Origin: Clostridium fessum
Lineage (GTDB): Bacteria > Bacillota > Clostridia > Lachnospirales > Lachnospiraceae
NCBI RefSeq assembly: GCF_003024715.1
Contig: NZ_PYLO01000006.1
Span: 62,001 to 126,000 of the forward strand
DNA length: 64,000 nucleotides
Reading direction: 5' to 3'
The notes under the pieces were generated by a model. It was not told the origin of the DNA and did not search any database. It saw only the letters and a program-made list of their open reading frames with translations. A program made the translations under genes and the position numbers. Positions 1 to 7,487 of the stretch are shown here, one piece after another (position 1 is the first letter of the stretch; each line of letters opens with the position of its first letter).

Positions 1-561
1 ACATTCAACCGTATTCTTGCCGATCAGGCGCTTGGGCGGATCAAGGCTGATGCGCGGAAGCTGGGCGGTCCGGCTGGTCAGGGAATTCATCGATACACCT
101 ATTCCCGGCAGAATCATGCCGCCGATGTACTGCTTATTCTCATTCACCACACAGATGGTGGTTGCCGTTCCCATATCGATCAGAATGAGCGGCACCGGAT
201 ACCGGTTGATTCCCGCGACGGCACCGACGATCAGATCGGTACCGACGGAGGACGGATTGTCCATCAGCACTTCCAGACCGATATTCATATCCACATTGAC
301 GACCAGCGCTTCCTGCCCCGTCACCTTGCGGATCGCCTCCCGCATCAGGGATGTAACCGGCGGTACTACCGAACCGATGATCGCGCCGGTGATCTCACTT
401 ACCTTGATTTCCCGCAGCTCCAGCACCATTTTCAGGGAAATCGCATAGTCAAGCTCTGTTTTCCCACTGTCTGTCGCCATCCGCTCGGTAAAGAGGATTT
501 CCCCATCCGCAATACAACCGAGAACCACATTCGTATTTCCGATATCCAATGCCAAAATCAT
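1..561 (-). CDS. coaX: Type III pantothenate kinase, 3' part outside window
   Basis: Phosphorylates pantothenate with ATP, the first step of coenzyme A synthesis, in the cytoplasm. The 187 visible residues begin MILALDIGNTN, the N-terminal phosphate-binding DxGNT motif of the ASKHA fold. Further on are GSVVPP, GTDLIVGAVAG (the conserved Asp region that binds pantothenate) and LIDMGTATT, all typical of CoaX rather than CoaA. The C-terminal quarter runs off the left edge. The start ATG lies 6 bp downstream of the pantothenate transporter gene, so the two are probably one transcript. The assignment is firm. Confidence 0.93.
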   Translation of the reverse strand, partial: MILALDIGNTNVVLGCIADGEILFTERMATDSGKTELDYAISLKMVLELREIKVSEITGAIIGSVVPPVTSLMREAIRKVTGQEALVVNVDMNIGLEVLMDNPSSVGTDLIVGAVAGINRYPVPLILIDMGTATTICVVNENKQYIGGMILPGIGVSMNSLTSRTAQLPRISLDPPKRLIGKNTVEC

Positions 562-567
562 ACTGTC

Positions 568-1191
568 TTACCCCCTGCTTTTTTCCAGAGCCGGTACAAA
601 TTTTGCCCGATAAAGCGCTGCACCGACTGCACCGGTGATGATTGTGGACGATACCATCTCGCATACTGCATTGATTCCTACGAAACCGCATACGAACAGG
701 ATGATATTTTTTCCGCCGATCAGCCCCTGCATATATTCGGTATTGCCAAACAGGACGACTAAAGCCGTCATAAAGAAAACTGTATTTAAAAACGCGGAAC
801 AGAATCCGGTTACCAGACTTGCCATGTAGGCATCGGTTCTGCGGCGTACAAACTGGAAAATGTAGCCTAACAGAAGACCATCCAGCATACGCGGAACGAA
901 TCTCTGTACAAATGCCAGAAACGGGTTAATGCTGAAAAGCATCGCACCCATCGCACTGCTGCCGCCGATGCCGATGCACTGTAAAAAGCTGGTCATGCCG
1001 AAGACTGCACCGATCGCTGCGCCGCCTGCCGGTCCCAGCGTGATCGCCGCGATCGCAACCGGGATCACATTAAATGTAATCGCCAGCGGTCCAATATTCA
1101 GATATCCGAGGGGGGTGTACGCCATCAGCAGAAGAATGCCGGTCATAAGACCTAAGATGACAAGTTTAGATGTGTTGTTTGTTGTGTTCAT
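568..1191 (-). CDS. panT: ECF transporter S component, probably pantothenate-specific (PanT-like)
   Basis: Predicted substrate-binding membrane subunit of an energy-coupling-factor vitamin importer; it would need the shared EcfAAT module, which is not in this window. The 207-residue protein has about six hydrophobic segments, an alanine/glycine-rich first half and the GxxxGxxxG patterns common in S components. An AAGGAGG site precedes the ATG. Its place just upstream of coaX supports pantothenate as substrate, because panT and coaX are a known pairing in Firmicutes. The vitamin is inferred mainly from context. Confidence 0.8.
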   Translation of the reverse strand: MNTTNNTSKLVILGLMTGILLLMAYTPLGYLNIGPLAITFNVIPVAIAAITLGPAGGAAIGAVFGMTSFLQCIGIGGSSAMGAMLFSINPFLAFVQRFVPRMLDGLLLGYIFQFVRRRTDAYMASLVTGFCSAFLNTVFFMTALVVLFGNTEYMQGLIGGKNIILFVCGFVGINAVCEMVSSTIITGAVGAALYRAKFVPALEKSRG

Positions 1192-1210
1192 GAAATTTTC
1201 CTCCTTGTTA

Positions 1211-1348
1211 TTATTCCCGCTCGAAAAACCTGCTGCACCTTCTGTTCACCAGACTGCCGCTTACCTGCGCCAATATCATGTGCATAAAATCCTTACAAAT
1301 TCCGTTCTTTCCGGCGATACCATCCAGAAAAGCCGCGAGCCAGGGCAT
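1211..1348 (-). CDS. Possible 45-residue leader ORF upstream of panT
   Basis: Starts MPWLAAFLDGIAGK and ends ...SRFFERE 19 bp before the panT start codon. A GGGG stretch lies 7 bp before its ATG, only a moderate ribosome site. No family is recognised. It could be a regulatory leader peptide or chance; nothing but position and the open frame supports it. Confidence 0.2.
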   Translation of the reverse strand: MPWLAAFLDGIAGKNGICKDFMHMILAQVSGSLVNRRCSRFFERE

Positions 1349-1418
1349 TTTAATTCCCCGTCTCTTCCGGTATGATTCTCCATCTCAGATACAGATCCGT
1401 ATGCAGATACGCACATTC

Positions 1419-1443
1419 CGGCAGAAGTTTCTTTCTTCTGCCG
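1419..1443 (-). other. Hairpin in panT leader RNA
   Basis: CGGCAGAAG and CTTCTGCCG form a perfect 9-bp stem with a 7-nt loop. No T-run follows on the minus strand, so it is a structured leader element rather than an obvious terminator. Confidence 0.5.
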
Positions 1444-1564
1444 CTTTCCGCAGATTTGCTGCCAGCACGTTCGGTGCCTGTTTTCTATGGGATACAATAC
1501 AACTGCTGCCGCCTGTCCCTGTTCACATCCAGTGAAAACCAGGTCAGCCAGCAGACACTTCCAC

Positions 1565-1593
1565 ACTATATCACATCACTTTTCAACATACAA
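1565..1593 (-). promoter_or_regulatory. Sigma-A-type promoter for panT-coaX
   Basis: On the minus strand TTGTAT (1588-1593) is separated by 17 bp from TATAGT (1565-1570), with a TG one base before the -10 (extended -10). It would give a leader of roughly 365 nt before panT. Confidence 0.55.
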
Positions 1594-1793
1594 CCAACAA
1601 TTCTACCAGAATATGTACTGTTTTTTATTGTCTTTTCACAAAATACATGTTTCTTTCCTCTCCTGTTATATGCGCTTACCAAAGAATCTGGCAGAGAACG
1701 GAAGCCAAAAAGGGTTTACAATTTTTCCTCCAGATGCTATGCTGTTCGAAAATGACCCAGAAAACCAGAGTACAAACCGAAAGGATATATATC

Positions 1794-2987
1794 ATGTTAA
1801 CTGGAAAAACGATTATTTTGGGAGTAACCGGCGGAATCGCCGCATACAAGGCGGCGAACCTTGCCAGCCTTTTAAAGAAACAGCACGCGGATGTACACGT
1901 GATTATGACTAAAAATGCGATGGAATTTATCACACCGCTTACCTTTGAGACCCTGACCGTCAATAAATGCCTGACGGACACCTTTGACCGGAATTTTAAA
2001 TTTGAAGTAGAGCACGTGGAACTGGCAAAGAAAGCCGACCTCGCGATCATCGCCCCGGCGACTGCCAATGTCTGCGCCAAGCTGGCACACGGACTTGCCG
2101 ACGATATGCTGACGACCACGCTCTTAGCCTGCCAGTGCCCGCACATCATTGCTCCGGCGATGAACACACGGATGTATGAGAATCCTATTACCCAAGATAA
2201 TCTCCACCTGTTAGAACATTACGGCTTTACCATCATCGAACCGGCAAGCGGTCTGCTCGCCTGCGGCGATTCCGGAAAGGGCAAATTCCCGGATGAGGGG
2301 CTGATCCTGGAATATATTCTCCGCGCGATCGCCTACCCGAAGGATCTCGCTGGAAAGAAGATCCTTGTGACCGCCGGTCCGACCCAGGAAGCGGTCGATC
2401 CGGTGCGCTACCTCACGAACCATTCGACCGGAAAAATGGGCTATGCGCTGGCACGGATGGCGATGCTGCGCGGTGCCGACGTGACACTCGTTACCGGCGA
2501 AACCTCGCTGACCCCGCCTCCGTTTGTCGATACTATCCGTATCAAAAGCGCACACGACCTCTTTGAGGCAGTCACCTCCCGGAGTGAGGAACAGGACATT
2601 ATCATCAAGGCGGCAGCCGTCGCTGACTACCGTCCGGCAGTCGTTTCTGATGAAAAGGTCAAGAAATCCGACGGCGATCTGAGCCTAGCGCTGGAGCGCA
2701 CTGAGGACACTTTAAGCTACCTCGGCGCACACAAACGTCCGGGACAGCTGCTCTGCGGCTTCGCGATGGAAACCTCCCAGCTCGAGGAACGCGCACGCGG
2801 CAAGCTGGAACGCAAAAATCTGGATCTGATCGCTGCCAACAACTTAAAGGTAGCCGGCGCCGGATTCGGCACCGATACAAACGTCATCACGCTGATCGAT
2901 AAGCAGCAGACCCGCCATCTGGAGCAGATGAGTAAGGAAGCGGCGGCGATGGAGATATTGACGGTTTTACGCGATATGATGAAATAG
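1794..2987 (+). CDS. coaBC: Bifunctional phosphopantothenoylcysteine decarboxylase/synthetase
   Basis: Two consecutive coenzyme A steps in one 397-residue protein. The N-terminal FMN flavoprotein (CoaC, about 1-180) has GVTGGIAAYK, active-site His74 and PAMNTRMYENP (121-131). The C-terminal synthetase (CoaB) has the CGDSGKGK segment (157-164), AGPTQE near 195 and STGKMG (211-216). The frame is open 147 bp further upstream, but ATG at 1794 is chosen because AAGGA lies 8 bp before it and the protein then starts at the family N-terminus (MLTGKTIILG). It is divergent from panT-coaX, so the CoA genes are grouped. It ends before a hairpin shared with the next, convergent gene. Confidence 0.96.
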   Translation: MLTGKTIILGVTGGIAAYKAANLASLLKKQHADVHVIMTKNAMEFITPLTFETLTVNKCLTDTFDRNFKFEVEHVELAKKADLAIIAPATANVCAKLAHGLADDMLTTTLLACQCPHIIAPAMNTRMYENPITQDNLHLLEHYGFTIIEPASGLLACGDSGKGKFPDEGLILEYILRAIAYPKDLAGKKILVTAGPTQEAVDPVRYLTNHSTGKMGYALARMAMLRGADVTLVTGETSLTPPPFVDTIRIKSAHDLFEAVTSRSEEQDIIIKAAAVADYRPAVVSDEKVKKSDGDLSLALERTEDTLSYLGAHKRPGQLLCGFAMETSQLEERARGKLERKNLDLIAANNLKVAGAGFGTDTNVITLIDKQQTRHLEQMSKEAAAMEILTVLRDMMK

Positions 2988-3008
2988 ATTTTGATTGAAA
3001 TAGATAGA

Positions 3009-3053
3009 GAAAGAGGAAGCAACCGAGGTTGATGGACGGATGCCTCCTCTTTC
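3009..3053. terminator. Convergent terminator hairpin after coaBC
   Basis: GAAAGAGGAAGC and GCCTCCTCTTTC pair over 12 positions with one mismatch and a 21-nt loop, between the ends of coaBC and the convergent small membrane gene. The trailing T-run is weak on either strand. Confidence 0.5.
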
Positions 3054-3096
3054 ATTGAATATGGAATATATCATAAGCGTTATTTTTAGAATGTGG

Positions 3097-3372
3097 CTAT
3101 TTAAAACGAATCCGCCATACTCCTATGATCAAGATAATTTCAGAAAGCAATCGCAATACTTTCGTGATTCGATAAGCTGTATCCTCTTTTATCTCTGGAC
3201 TCTCCTGCAAGTATTTGCATTCAATAAAAGCCCTTGCCGCAATTTCTCCAAAAACTGCCAGCGCTAAAAATAAAGAAAAGCCTGCCATGCCTTTTGCATA
3301 ACTGTACAATGACAGTAAGAATAAAATAGAGACGCCTATATTGTATAATGTCAGCCAGAATTTTTTCTTCAT
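3097..3372 (-). CDS. Small membrane protein, tandem paralogue A
   Basis: A 91-residue unrecognised protein starting MKKKFWLTLYNIGV. The ATG at 3372 follows GAGAGGTGATCAAT, which supplies the ribosome site; the longer frame upstream is not used. It has about three hydrophobic segments and a motif ESPEIKEDTAYRITK. The neighbour at 3432-3701 is a clear paralogue (MKKKFWL, NPEIKKDTTYRIAK and a closing GVW), and even the upstream DNA is shared, so the pair arose by local duplication. Function is unknown. It has no link to coaBC, which faces it. Confidence 0.65.
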   Translation of the reverse strand: MKKKFWLTLYNIGVSILFLLSLYSYAKGMAGFSLFLALAVFGEIAARAFIECKYLQESPEIKEDTAYRITKVLRLLSEIILIIGVWRIRFK

Positions 3373-3431
3373 ATTGATCACCTCTCGATTCAATCCAAGT
3401 GTAACAGAGTCTTTTATTAAGCAAAAATGTT

Positions 3432-3701
3432 CTAATGACGAGGCCATACTCCTACCACCAAAATAAGACCACAAAGATATCCGAGTGTTTTTGCGATCCG
3501 ATAGGTTGTATCCTTTTTGATTTCCGGATTCTCTCGTAAAAATTTCCATTCAAATTTTGCCTCTATAATACTTGCTGCCAATACCGGTATCGCTAAACAT
3601 AAGGTCACTGTTGTCAAGCCTTGAAGAGACGTGTACAGTAACAATAAAAGTACCACCGAACCGCCTAAATGGTATAATATCAGCCAGAATTTTTTCTTCA
3701 T
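3432..3701 (-). CDS. Small membrane protein, tandem paralogue B
   Basis: An 89-residue unrecognised membrane protein starting MKKKFWLILYHLGG. The start at 3701 is set by a GAGAGGTGATC site identical to that of paralogue A. Hydrophobic segments occupy about residues 6-24, 32-50 and 68-85. A charged stretch with NPEIKKDTTYRIAK lies between the last two. A and B keep the same length and layout but differ at many residues, so the duplication is not very recent. The base composition here is more AT-rich than in neighbouring metabolic genes. Confidence 0.65.
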   Translation of the reverse strand: MKKKFWLILYHLGGSVVLLLLLYTSLQGLTTVTLCLAIPVLAASIIEAKFEWKFLRENPEIKKDTTYRIAKTLGYLCGLILVVGVWPRH

Positions 3702-3828
3702 ATCGATCACCTCTCGATTCACTATCCTGACAGGGCTGAAATCTCACAAAACAGCAACCTCTCTTTATTTTTGCAAAACCAGACATATCTCTTATTTATT
3801 CTAATAATATCAGATTTATGTTCCAAAA

Positions 3829-3858
3829 TATATAGACATTTTCTTACTTTTCTTACAA
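3829..3858 (-). promoter_or_regulatory. Possible promoter for small membrane protein pair
   Basis: TTGTAA (3853-3858) and TATATA (3829-3834) on the minus strand, 18 bp apart, about 130 bp upstream of the paralogue B start. Confidence 0.4.
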
Positions 3859-3899
3859 AATAGTTACAAAAATAACTCTACCAAAATGGAACGATACTT

Positions 3900-4010
3900 T
3901 TATAAATGAGAATATCCGCCCTCTTTTAATATCTGCTCTCGAATATCCCTTGCCTTTGGATATCCTTCTTCCATAAGCTGGATGGACATTTCATTCAGCG
4001 CTTGTCGATG
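3900..4010 (-). pseudogene. Possible gene remnant (C-terminal fragment)
   Basis: The minus-strand frame reads HRQALNEMSIQLMEEGYPKA and continues about 16 residues to a TAA stop. An in-frame TAA lies immediately before it. The amphipathic, charged composition resembles real protein more than random AT-rich translation, but no family is recognised. From the ATG at 3989 only 29 residues could be made. Confidence 0.25.
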
Positions 4011-4109
4011 TTATTTTCATTCCAAATCACCCTATTTTTTGTTCGAACGGCTATATAATTGTTTTGGTGAAATAATAAAGCCGTTCGGCTATGTCAACAT
4101 TTTTCAGTT

Positions 4110-5261
4110 TTACTCTATACTCGCTTCTTGCCCCTGCGTAATCAGTTCCGCGATCAATCTCGCCCCATTCACAATATCCCCCACCTTCGCATACTCCCGC
4201 ACGGAATGAACCTCGTACATACCGCAGGAAAGCACCGCGCATGGGATTCCGTGCTGCATCATCGTGTTTCCGTCGCTGCCGCCGAAGGTGCTGCCGAATT
4301 TCGGCTCGATTCCCAGGGTGCGGCAGGCCCCGGCAAAATGAACTGCCACCGGCGCGTCCGGTTCCAGATGGAAGGCTTTGACATGGAGGCGGTGTGTGAA
4401 AGAAAGCTCTGCCCCCGCCTCTTTGACAGCGGTTTCAAACACCGCACGGACATCTTCCAGGGTCTCCATTGCCTTTTCATGGCTGTAGCTGCGGATCTCG
4501 CCCCGGCAGGTGCAGAGTTCCGGCACGGCATTCACAACCGAACCGCCCGAAATCAAGCCCACATTCAGGGTTGTTTCCTCATCCACATGTCCCAGCCGTA
4601 ACGCGGCGATCGCGCGGGCCGCCGTCTGAATCGCGTGGATGCCTTTCTCCGGCTCAAATCCAGCGTGCGCTGCGCGCCCCTTGACTGCCGCCTCAAAGGA
4701 AAGGATCGTCGGTGCCTGCAGGATCGCTGTCCCGACTGGTCCAGTTACATCCAAAACGTAAGATTCCTTCGCTTTCATCTGGCTGAAATCGAACTCCGAG
4801 CTTCCTCTTGTAAACGGCTCTTCCGCCGCCGCAAAGAGGATCTCGATATCCCGGTGCGGGATTTCTGCCTCCTGCACGGCACGGATGCCTTCTAAGATGG
4901 CGATTACCCCGGTCAGATCGTCCGCGCCAAGCACGGTGGTTCCATCCGAAGTGATGGTTCCGTCCTCATGAAAAACCGGCTTCTTTCCGATTCCCGGCGC
5001 GACCGTGTCCATATGCCCGGACAGCAGGATCGGCGTGCCAGACATCCCGCCCTTTAACGTTCCAAACAGATTTCCCGCATTGCCTCCTATTTTCTCGGCT
5101 GTGTCATCTTCCTTTGCCTGGATTCCCAGCTCTGCGAGCTTTTCCTTCAAGCGCTCCGCCATCTCGCGTTCCCCGAAACTTTCTGAGTCGATCCGCGCCA
5201 GCTCATCAAATTCAGCGCGGATGCGGGCTACGTTTATCTGGATTCTATCTGGATCAGCCAT
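4110..5261 (-). CDS. M20-family metallopeptidase, PepT-like
   Basis: Probable cytoplasmic zinc aminopeptidase of the M20 (peptidase T-like) group, 383 residues, a normal length. The metal and catalytic residues are visible: SGHMDTV (His83, Asp85), GADD (112-115), AAAEEP (Glu147 general base, Glu148 metal), an LDVTGP segment where family members have the next metal Asp, and a C-terminal EVHSVREY supplying the last His. The middle (about 185-295) is the dimerisation/lid domain. AGGAGGACTCACCC precedes the ATG. It stands alone with its own promoter and reads away from bsh. Exact peptide substrate is not predictable. Confidence 0.85.
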   Translation of the reverse strand: MADPDRIQINVARIRAEFDELARIDSESFGEREMAERLKEKLAELGIQAKEDDTAEKIGGNAGNLFGTLKGGMSGTPILLSGHMDTVAPGIGKKPVFHEDGTITSDGTTVLGADDLTGVIAILEGIRAVQEAEIPHRDIEILFAAAEEPFTRGSSEFDFSQMKAKESYVLDVTGPVGTAILQAPTILSFEAAVKGRAAHAGFEPEKGIHAIQTAARAIAALRLGHVDEETTLNVGLISGGSVVNAVPELCTCRGEIRSYSHEKAMETLEDVRAVFETAVKEAGAELSFTHRLHVKAFHLEPDAPVAVHFAGACRTLGIEPKFGSTFGGSDGNTMMQHGIPCAVLSCGMYEVHSVREYAKVGDIVNGARLIAELITQGQEASIE

Positions 5262-5321
5262 GGGTGAGTCCTCCTGTAAAAAAATTTATTTGCCTATCAT
5301 TTCTATTTGTTTATGCCCCTT

Positions 5322-5350
5322 ATTATATACCCAGACAATACATTTGTGAA
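5322..5350 (-). promoter_or_regulatory. Promoter of the M20 peptidase gene
   Basis: On the minus strand TTCACA (5345-5350) and a perfect TATAAT (5322-5327) are 17 bp apart, about 60 bp upstream of the start codon. Confidence 0.65.
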
Positions 5351-5448
5351 GCAGATTGATTTTACCTTTCACTTTAAGTCCTAAAATGATCTGACCAATC
5401 TCTTTCTATTTCCATATCCGCTTTTCCTCTATATTTTTCTCAAAAATT

Positions 5449-5457
5449 TGATATACT
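5449..5457 (+). promoter_or_regulatory. Extended -10 element for bsh
   Basis: TG at 5449-5450, one base, then TATACT at 5452-5457. No good -35 is seen, as is usual for extended -10 promoters. It would give a leader of about 130 nt. Confidence 0.35.
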
Positions 5458-5594
5458 AAATATACTAAAAACAGCAAGATTCATTTCCACTTTTACAATG
5501 ATGCAGTTGAGTATAAAGCATACAACAAATAAATAGAACATTGATAAACACCATCTGACCCACACACTTTGAAACAGAAAAAGGAGAAATGACC

Positions 5595-6569
5595 ATGTGT
5601 ACAGCCGCAACCTACAAAACCGCCGATTTCTACTTCGGCAGAACCTTAGATTATGAATTTTCTTACGGGGACGAAGTAACCGTCACACCTCGCAACTATC
5701 CACTTACTTTCCGCCACGCAAGCGCGGTTTCGACCCACTATGCCATCATCGGCATGGCACATGTGGCAGGGGATTATCCGCTTTATTATGATGCTTTTAA
5801 TGAGAAGGGGCTTTGCATGGCGGGACTAAATTTCGTCGGCAATGCCTCCTACCAGAAACCGCAGGAGGATCATGACAACATCGCACAGTTTGAGTTCATC
5901 CCCTGGATTCTCAGCCAGTGCGCGTCCGTGAAAGAGGCTCGCATCCGCCTCGCCCAAATGGTACTGACCGACACCCCATTCAACGAGCAGTTTGCCCCGG
6001 CGCAGCTTCACTGGATTCTTGCCGATAAAAATGAATGCATCGTCATCGAGCCGATGGCGGACGGACTGCATATCTACGACAATCCGGTGGGTGTCCTGAC
6101 AAACAATCCGCCGTTCCCGCAGCAGCTGTTCTCCCTCAACAATTACATGAACCTGTCCCCGAAGCAGCCGCAGAATACATTTTCTGCCGATCTGCCGCTT
6201 ACAACCTACAGCCGCGGCATGGGCGCTCTCGGACTTCCGGGAGACCTCTCCTCCGCTTCCCGGTTTGCACGGGTCGCTTTTACAAAATCAAATGCCCGCT
6301 CCGGCGCATCCGAACTAGAAAGTGTCAGCCAGTTTTTCCATATCCTAGGTTCGGTTGACCAGCAGCGCGGATGCTGCGAGGTCTCCGATGAAAAATATGA
6401 AATCACACTCTACACCTCCTGCTGCAATGCGGATAAGGGGATTTACTACTACACGACATATGAAAACCATCAGATCACGGCAGTGGATATGAACCGGGAG
6501 AACCTGGACGGGGAGACGCTTTCGCGGTTTCCGCTGGTGCAGGGGGAGCAGATTCGATGGGAGAACTGA
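5595..6569 (+). CDS. bsh: Choloylglycine hydrolase family, bile salt hydrolase
   Basis: Hydrolyses the amide bond of glycine- or taurine-conjugated bile salts; an Ntn-type hydrolase that exposes an N-terminal cysteine. Two ATGs are possible. The one at 5595 is chosen because GGAG (5583-5586) is then 8 bp away and the protein starts Met-Cys, so removal of Met frees Cys2; the ATG at 5589 would be 2 bp from GGAG and bury the nucleophile. With this start, family residues fall in place: Cys2, Arg16, Asp19, Asn79, Asn170/171 in VLTNNP, and Arg223 in SSASR. The length of 324 is normal. Penicillin V acylase activity cannot be fully excluded. It is monocistronic and marks a gut organism. Confidence 0.9.
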   Translation: MCTAATYKTADFYFGRTLDYEFSYGDEVTVTPRNYPLTFRHASAVSTHYAIIGMAHVAGDYPLYYDAFNEKGLCMAGLNFVGNASYQKPQEDHDNIAQFEFIPWILSQCASVKEARIRLAQMVLTDTPFNEQFAPAQLHWILADKNECIVIEPMADGLHIYDNPVGVLTNNPPFPQQLFSLNNYMNLSPKQPQNTFSADLPLTTYSRGMGALGLPGDLSSASRFARVAFTKSNARSGASELESVSQFFHILGSVDQQRGCCEVSDEKYEITLYTSCCNADKGIYYYTTYENHQITAVDMNRENLDGETLSRFPLVQGEQIRWEN

Positions 6570-6762
6570 TCTTCTCTGCTTCCAGCTTGCCCCATCCTCG
6601 TTGCAAAAACTGACAATATCGGTACCGGAGAGACAACATTTCTCTTCCCATTCGCCTTGTTTTCTAGTATACTGATAAATATGCATCTGAAATCACTGGA
6701 AATTGTCCGTTTGAGGAAAATTGTCCATTACCGCATATCAATATCATTTGGAGGATTTTAAA

Positions 6763-7203
6763 ATGTCTGAAATCACAGGACGCAACGTCGGCAAAACCTG
6801 CCGCACACATTACAGAGGTACTTTTAACGATGGCACACAGTTCGATTCTTCCTACGATCGCGGCGAACCGCTGGAGTTCGTCTGCGGCGCCGGTCAGATG
6901 ATCAAGGGCTTCGATGCCGCTGTCGCTGATATGGAAGTCGGCGAGGTAAAGGAGATCCACCTGATGCCGGAGGAAGCTTACGGCATGCCGGATCCGAACG
7001 CAATTCTGGAGCTTGAGATTGCCAAACTGCCGGGTTCCGAGGAACTGCAGGTAGGTCAGCAGGTTTACTTAACCAACCAGATGGGACAGCCGTTCCCGGT
7101 AAAGGTTATCGCAAAGGATGAGGTAAATATCACGTTTGACGCCAATCATGAGATGGCTGGTAAGGAGCTGAACTTCAAGATCGAATTAGTTGAAGTAAAG
7201 TAA
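6763..7203 (+). CDS. FKBP-type peptidyl-prolyl cis-trans isomerase (SlyD-like)
   Basis: Catalyses proline isomerisation during protein folding in the cytoplasm. The 146-residue protein has the FKBP core RTHYRGTFNDGTQFDSS, GQMIKGFD and an insert-in-flap domain (about residues 70-125, with PEEAYGMPDPNA) that acts as chaperone in SlyD proteins. The His-rich metal-binding tail of E. coli SlyD is absent. The ATG at 6763 is chosen for its GGAGG 8 bp upstream; an upstream TTG in frame has no such site. It stands alone between bsh and the MarR-MATE operon. Confidence 0.88.
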   Translation: MSEITGRNVGKTCRTHYRGTFNDGTQFDSSYDRGEPLEFVCGAGQMIKGFDAAVADMEVGEVKEIHLMPEEAYGMPDPNAILELEIAKLPGSEELQVGQQVYLTNQMGQPFPVKVIAKDEVNITFDANHEMAGKELNFKIELVEVK

Positions 7204-7371
7204 TTACTATTATTTATGGTAAATACCATGGAAAGTGAACGTACTATCCAAACACATTGCGGCTATGGAAATTTTTCATACTTCATAAAATGCCACGCCG
7301 CTGCATTCTGTGTTGCTGCCCACCTACATACAAACAGCAACACAACTGCCCTTACATTATAACAACACGCG

Positions 7372-7410
7372 CCGTCAGCGCCCATCCCGGGAGCTGGCGG
7401 TATTTTTTTC
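7372..7410 (+). terminator. Intrinsic terminator before the MarR-MATE operon
   Basis: CCGTCAGC and GCTGGCGG form an 8-bp stem (one G-T pair) with a 13-nt loop, followed within two bases by a run of seven T. It probably ends the FKBP gene transcript and insulates the next promoter, which begins at 7411. Confidence 0.8.
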
Positions 7411-7454
7411 TTGACAACTTCTCATTTCCCTATATAATTATCTATGGTAATTAT
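7411..7454 (+). promoter_or_regulatory. Promoter and palindromic operator of the MarR-MATE operon
   Basis: TTGACA (7411-7416) and TATAAT (7433-7438) are 16 bp apart. A perfect inverted repeat ATAATTA-N7-TAATTAT (7434-7454) covers the -10 and the start region, the expected place for autorepression by the MarR protein encoded next. Confidence 0.75.
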
Positions 7455-7487
7455 CGCAAGCAACTATTTGATAAGGAGACTTTCTAT

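Larger units (their letters stand above)
1192..1793. other. Divergent intergenic region panT/coaBC with long panT leader
   Basis: This 602-bp region separates panT and coaBC. It contains a good panT promoter about 375 bp from the panT start, a strong hairpin in the resulting leader and a possible 45-codon leader ORF just upstream of panT. The coaBC start has its own AAGGA site at 1781-1785. I could not match the leader to a riboswitch class by eye. Confidence 0.6.
3702..4109. other. AT-rich intergenic region with promoter and possible gene remnant
   Basis: No complete gene is seen in these 408 bp. It carries the likely promoter of the small membrane pair and, at 3900-4010 on the minus strand, a short open stretch whose translation (MEEGYPKARDIREQI and onward, ending in GGYSHL) looks protein-like but begins just after an in-frame stop. 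It also has short AGCCG/CGGCT palindromes near 4042-4090 downstream of the peptidase gene. Confidence 0.45.
5262..5594. other. Divergent promoter region between M20 peptidase and bsh
   Basis: This 333-bp AT-rich stretch holds the peptidase promoter on one side and an extended -10 for bsh on the other. No gene is seen. The TATACTAAA motif is repeated in tandem (5452-5460 and 5461-5469), overlapping the proposed bsh -10. Confidence 0.5.

Noticed and set aside
1192..1560. Known riboswitch in the panT leader (cobalamin, FMN, THF considered)
   Set aside because: None of the conserved core words could be found by eye; kept only as an unassigned leader.
1276..1755. Several overlapping open frames between panT and coaBC
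   Set aside because: No ribosome sites or recognisable motifs, and they lie over promoters; only the 45-codon leader ORF was kept, with low confidence.
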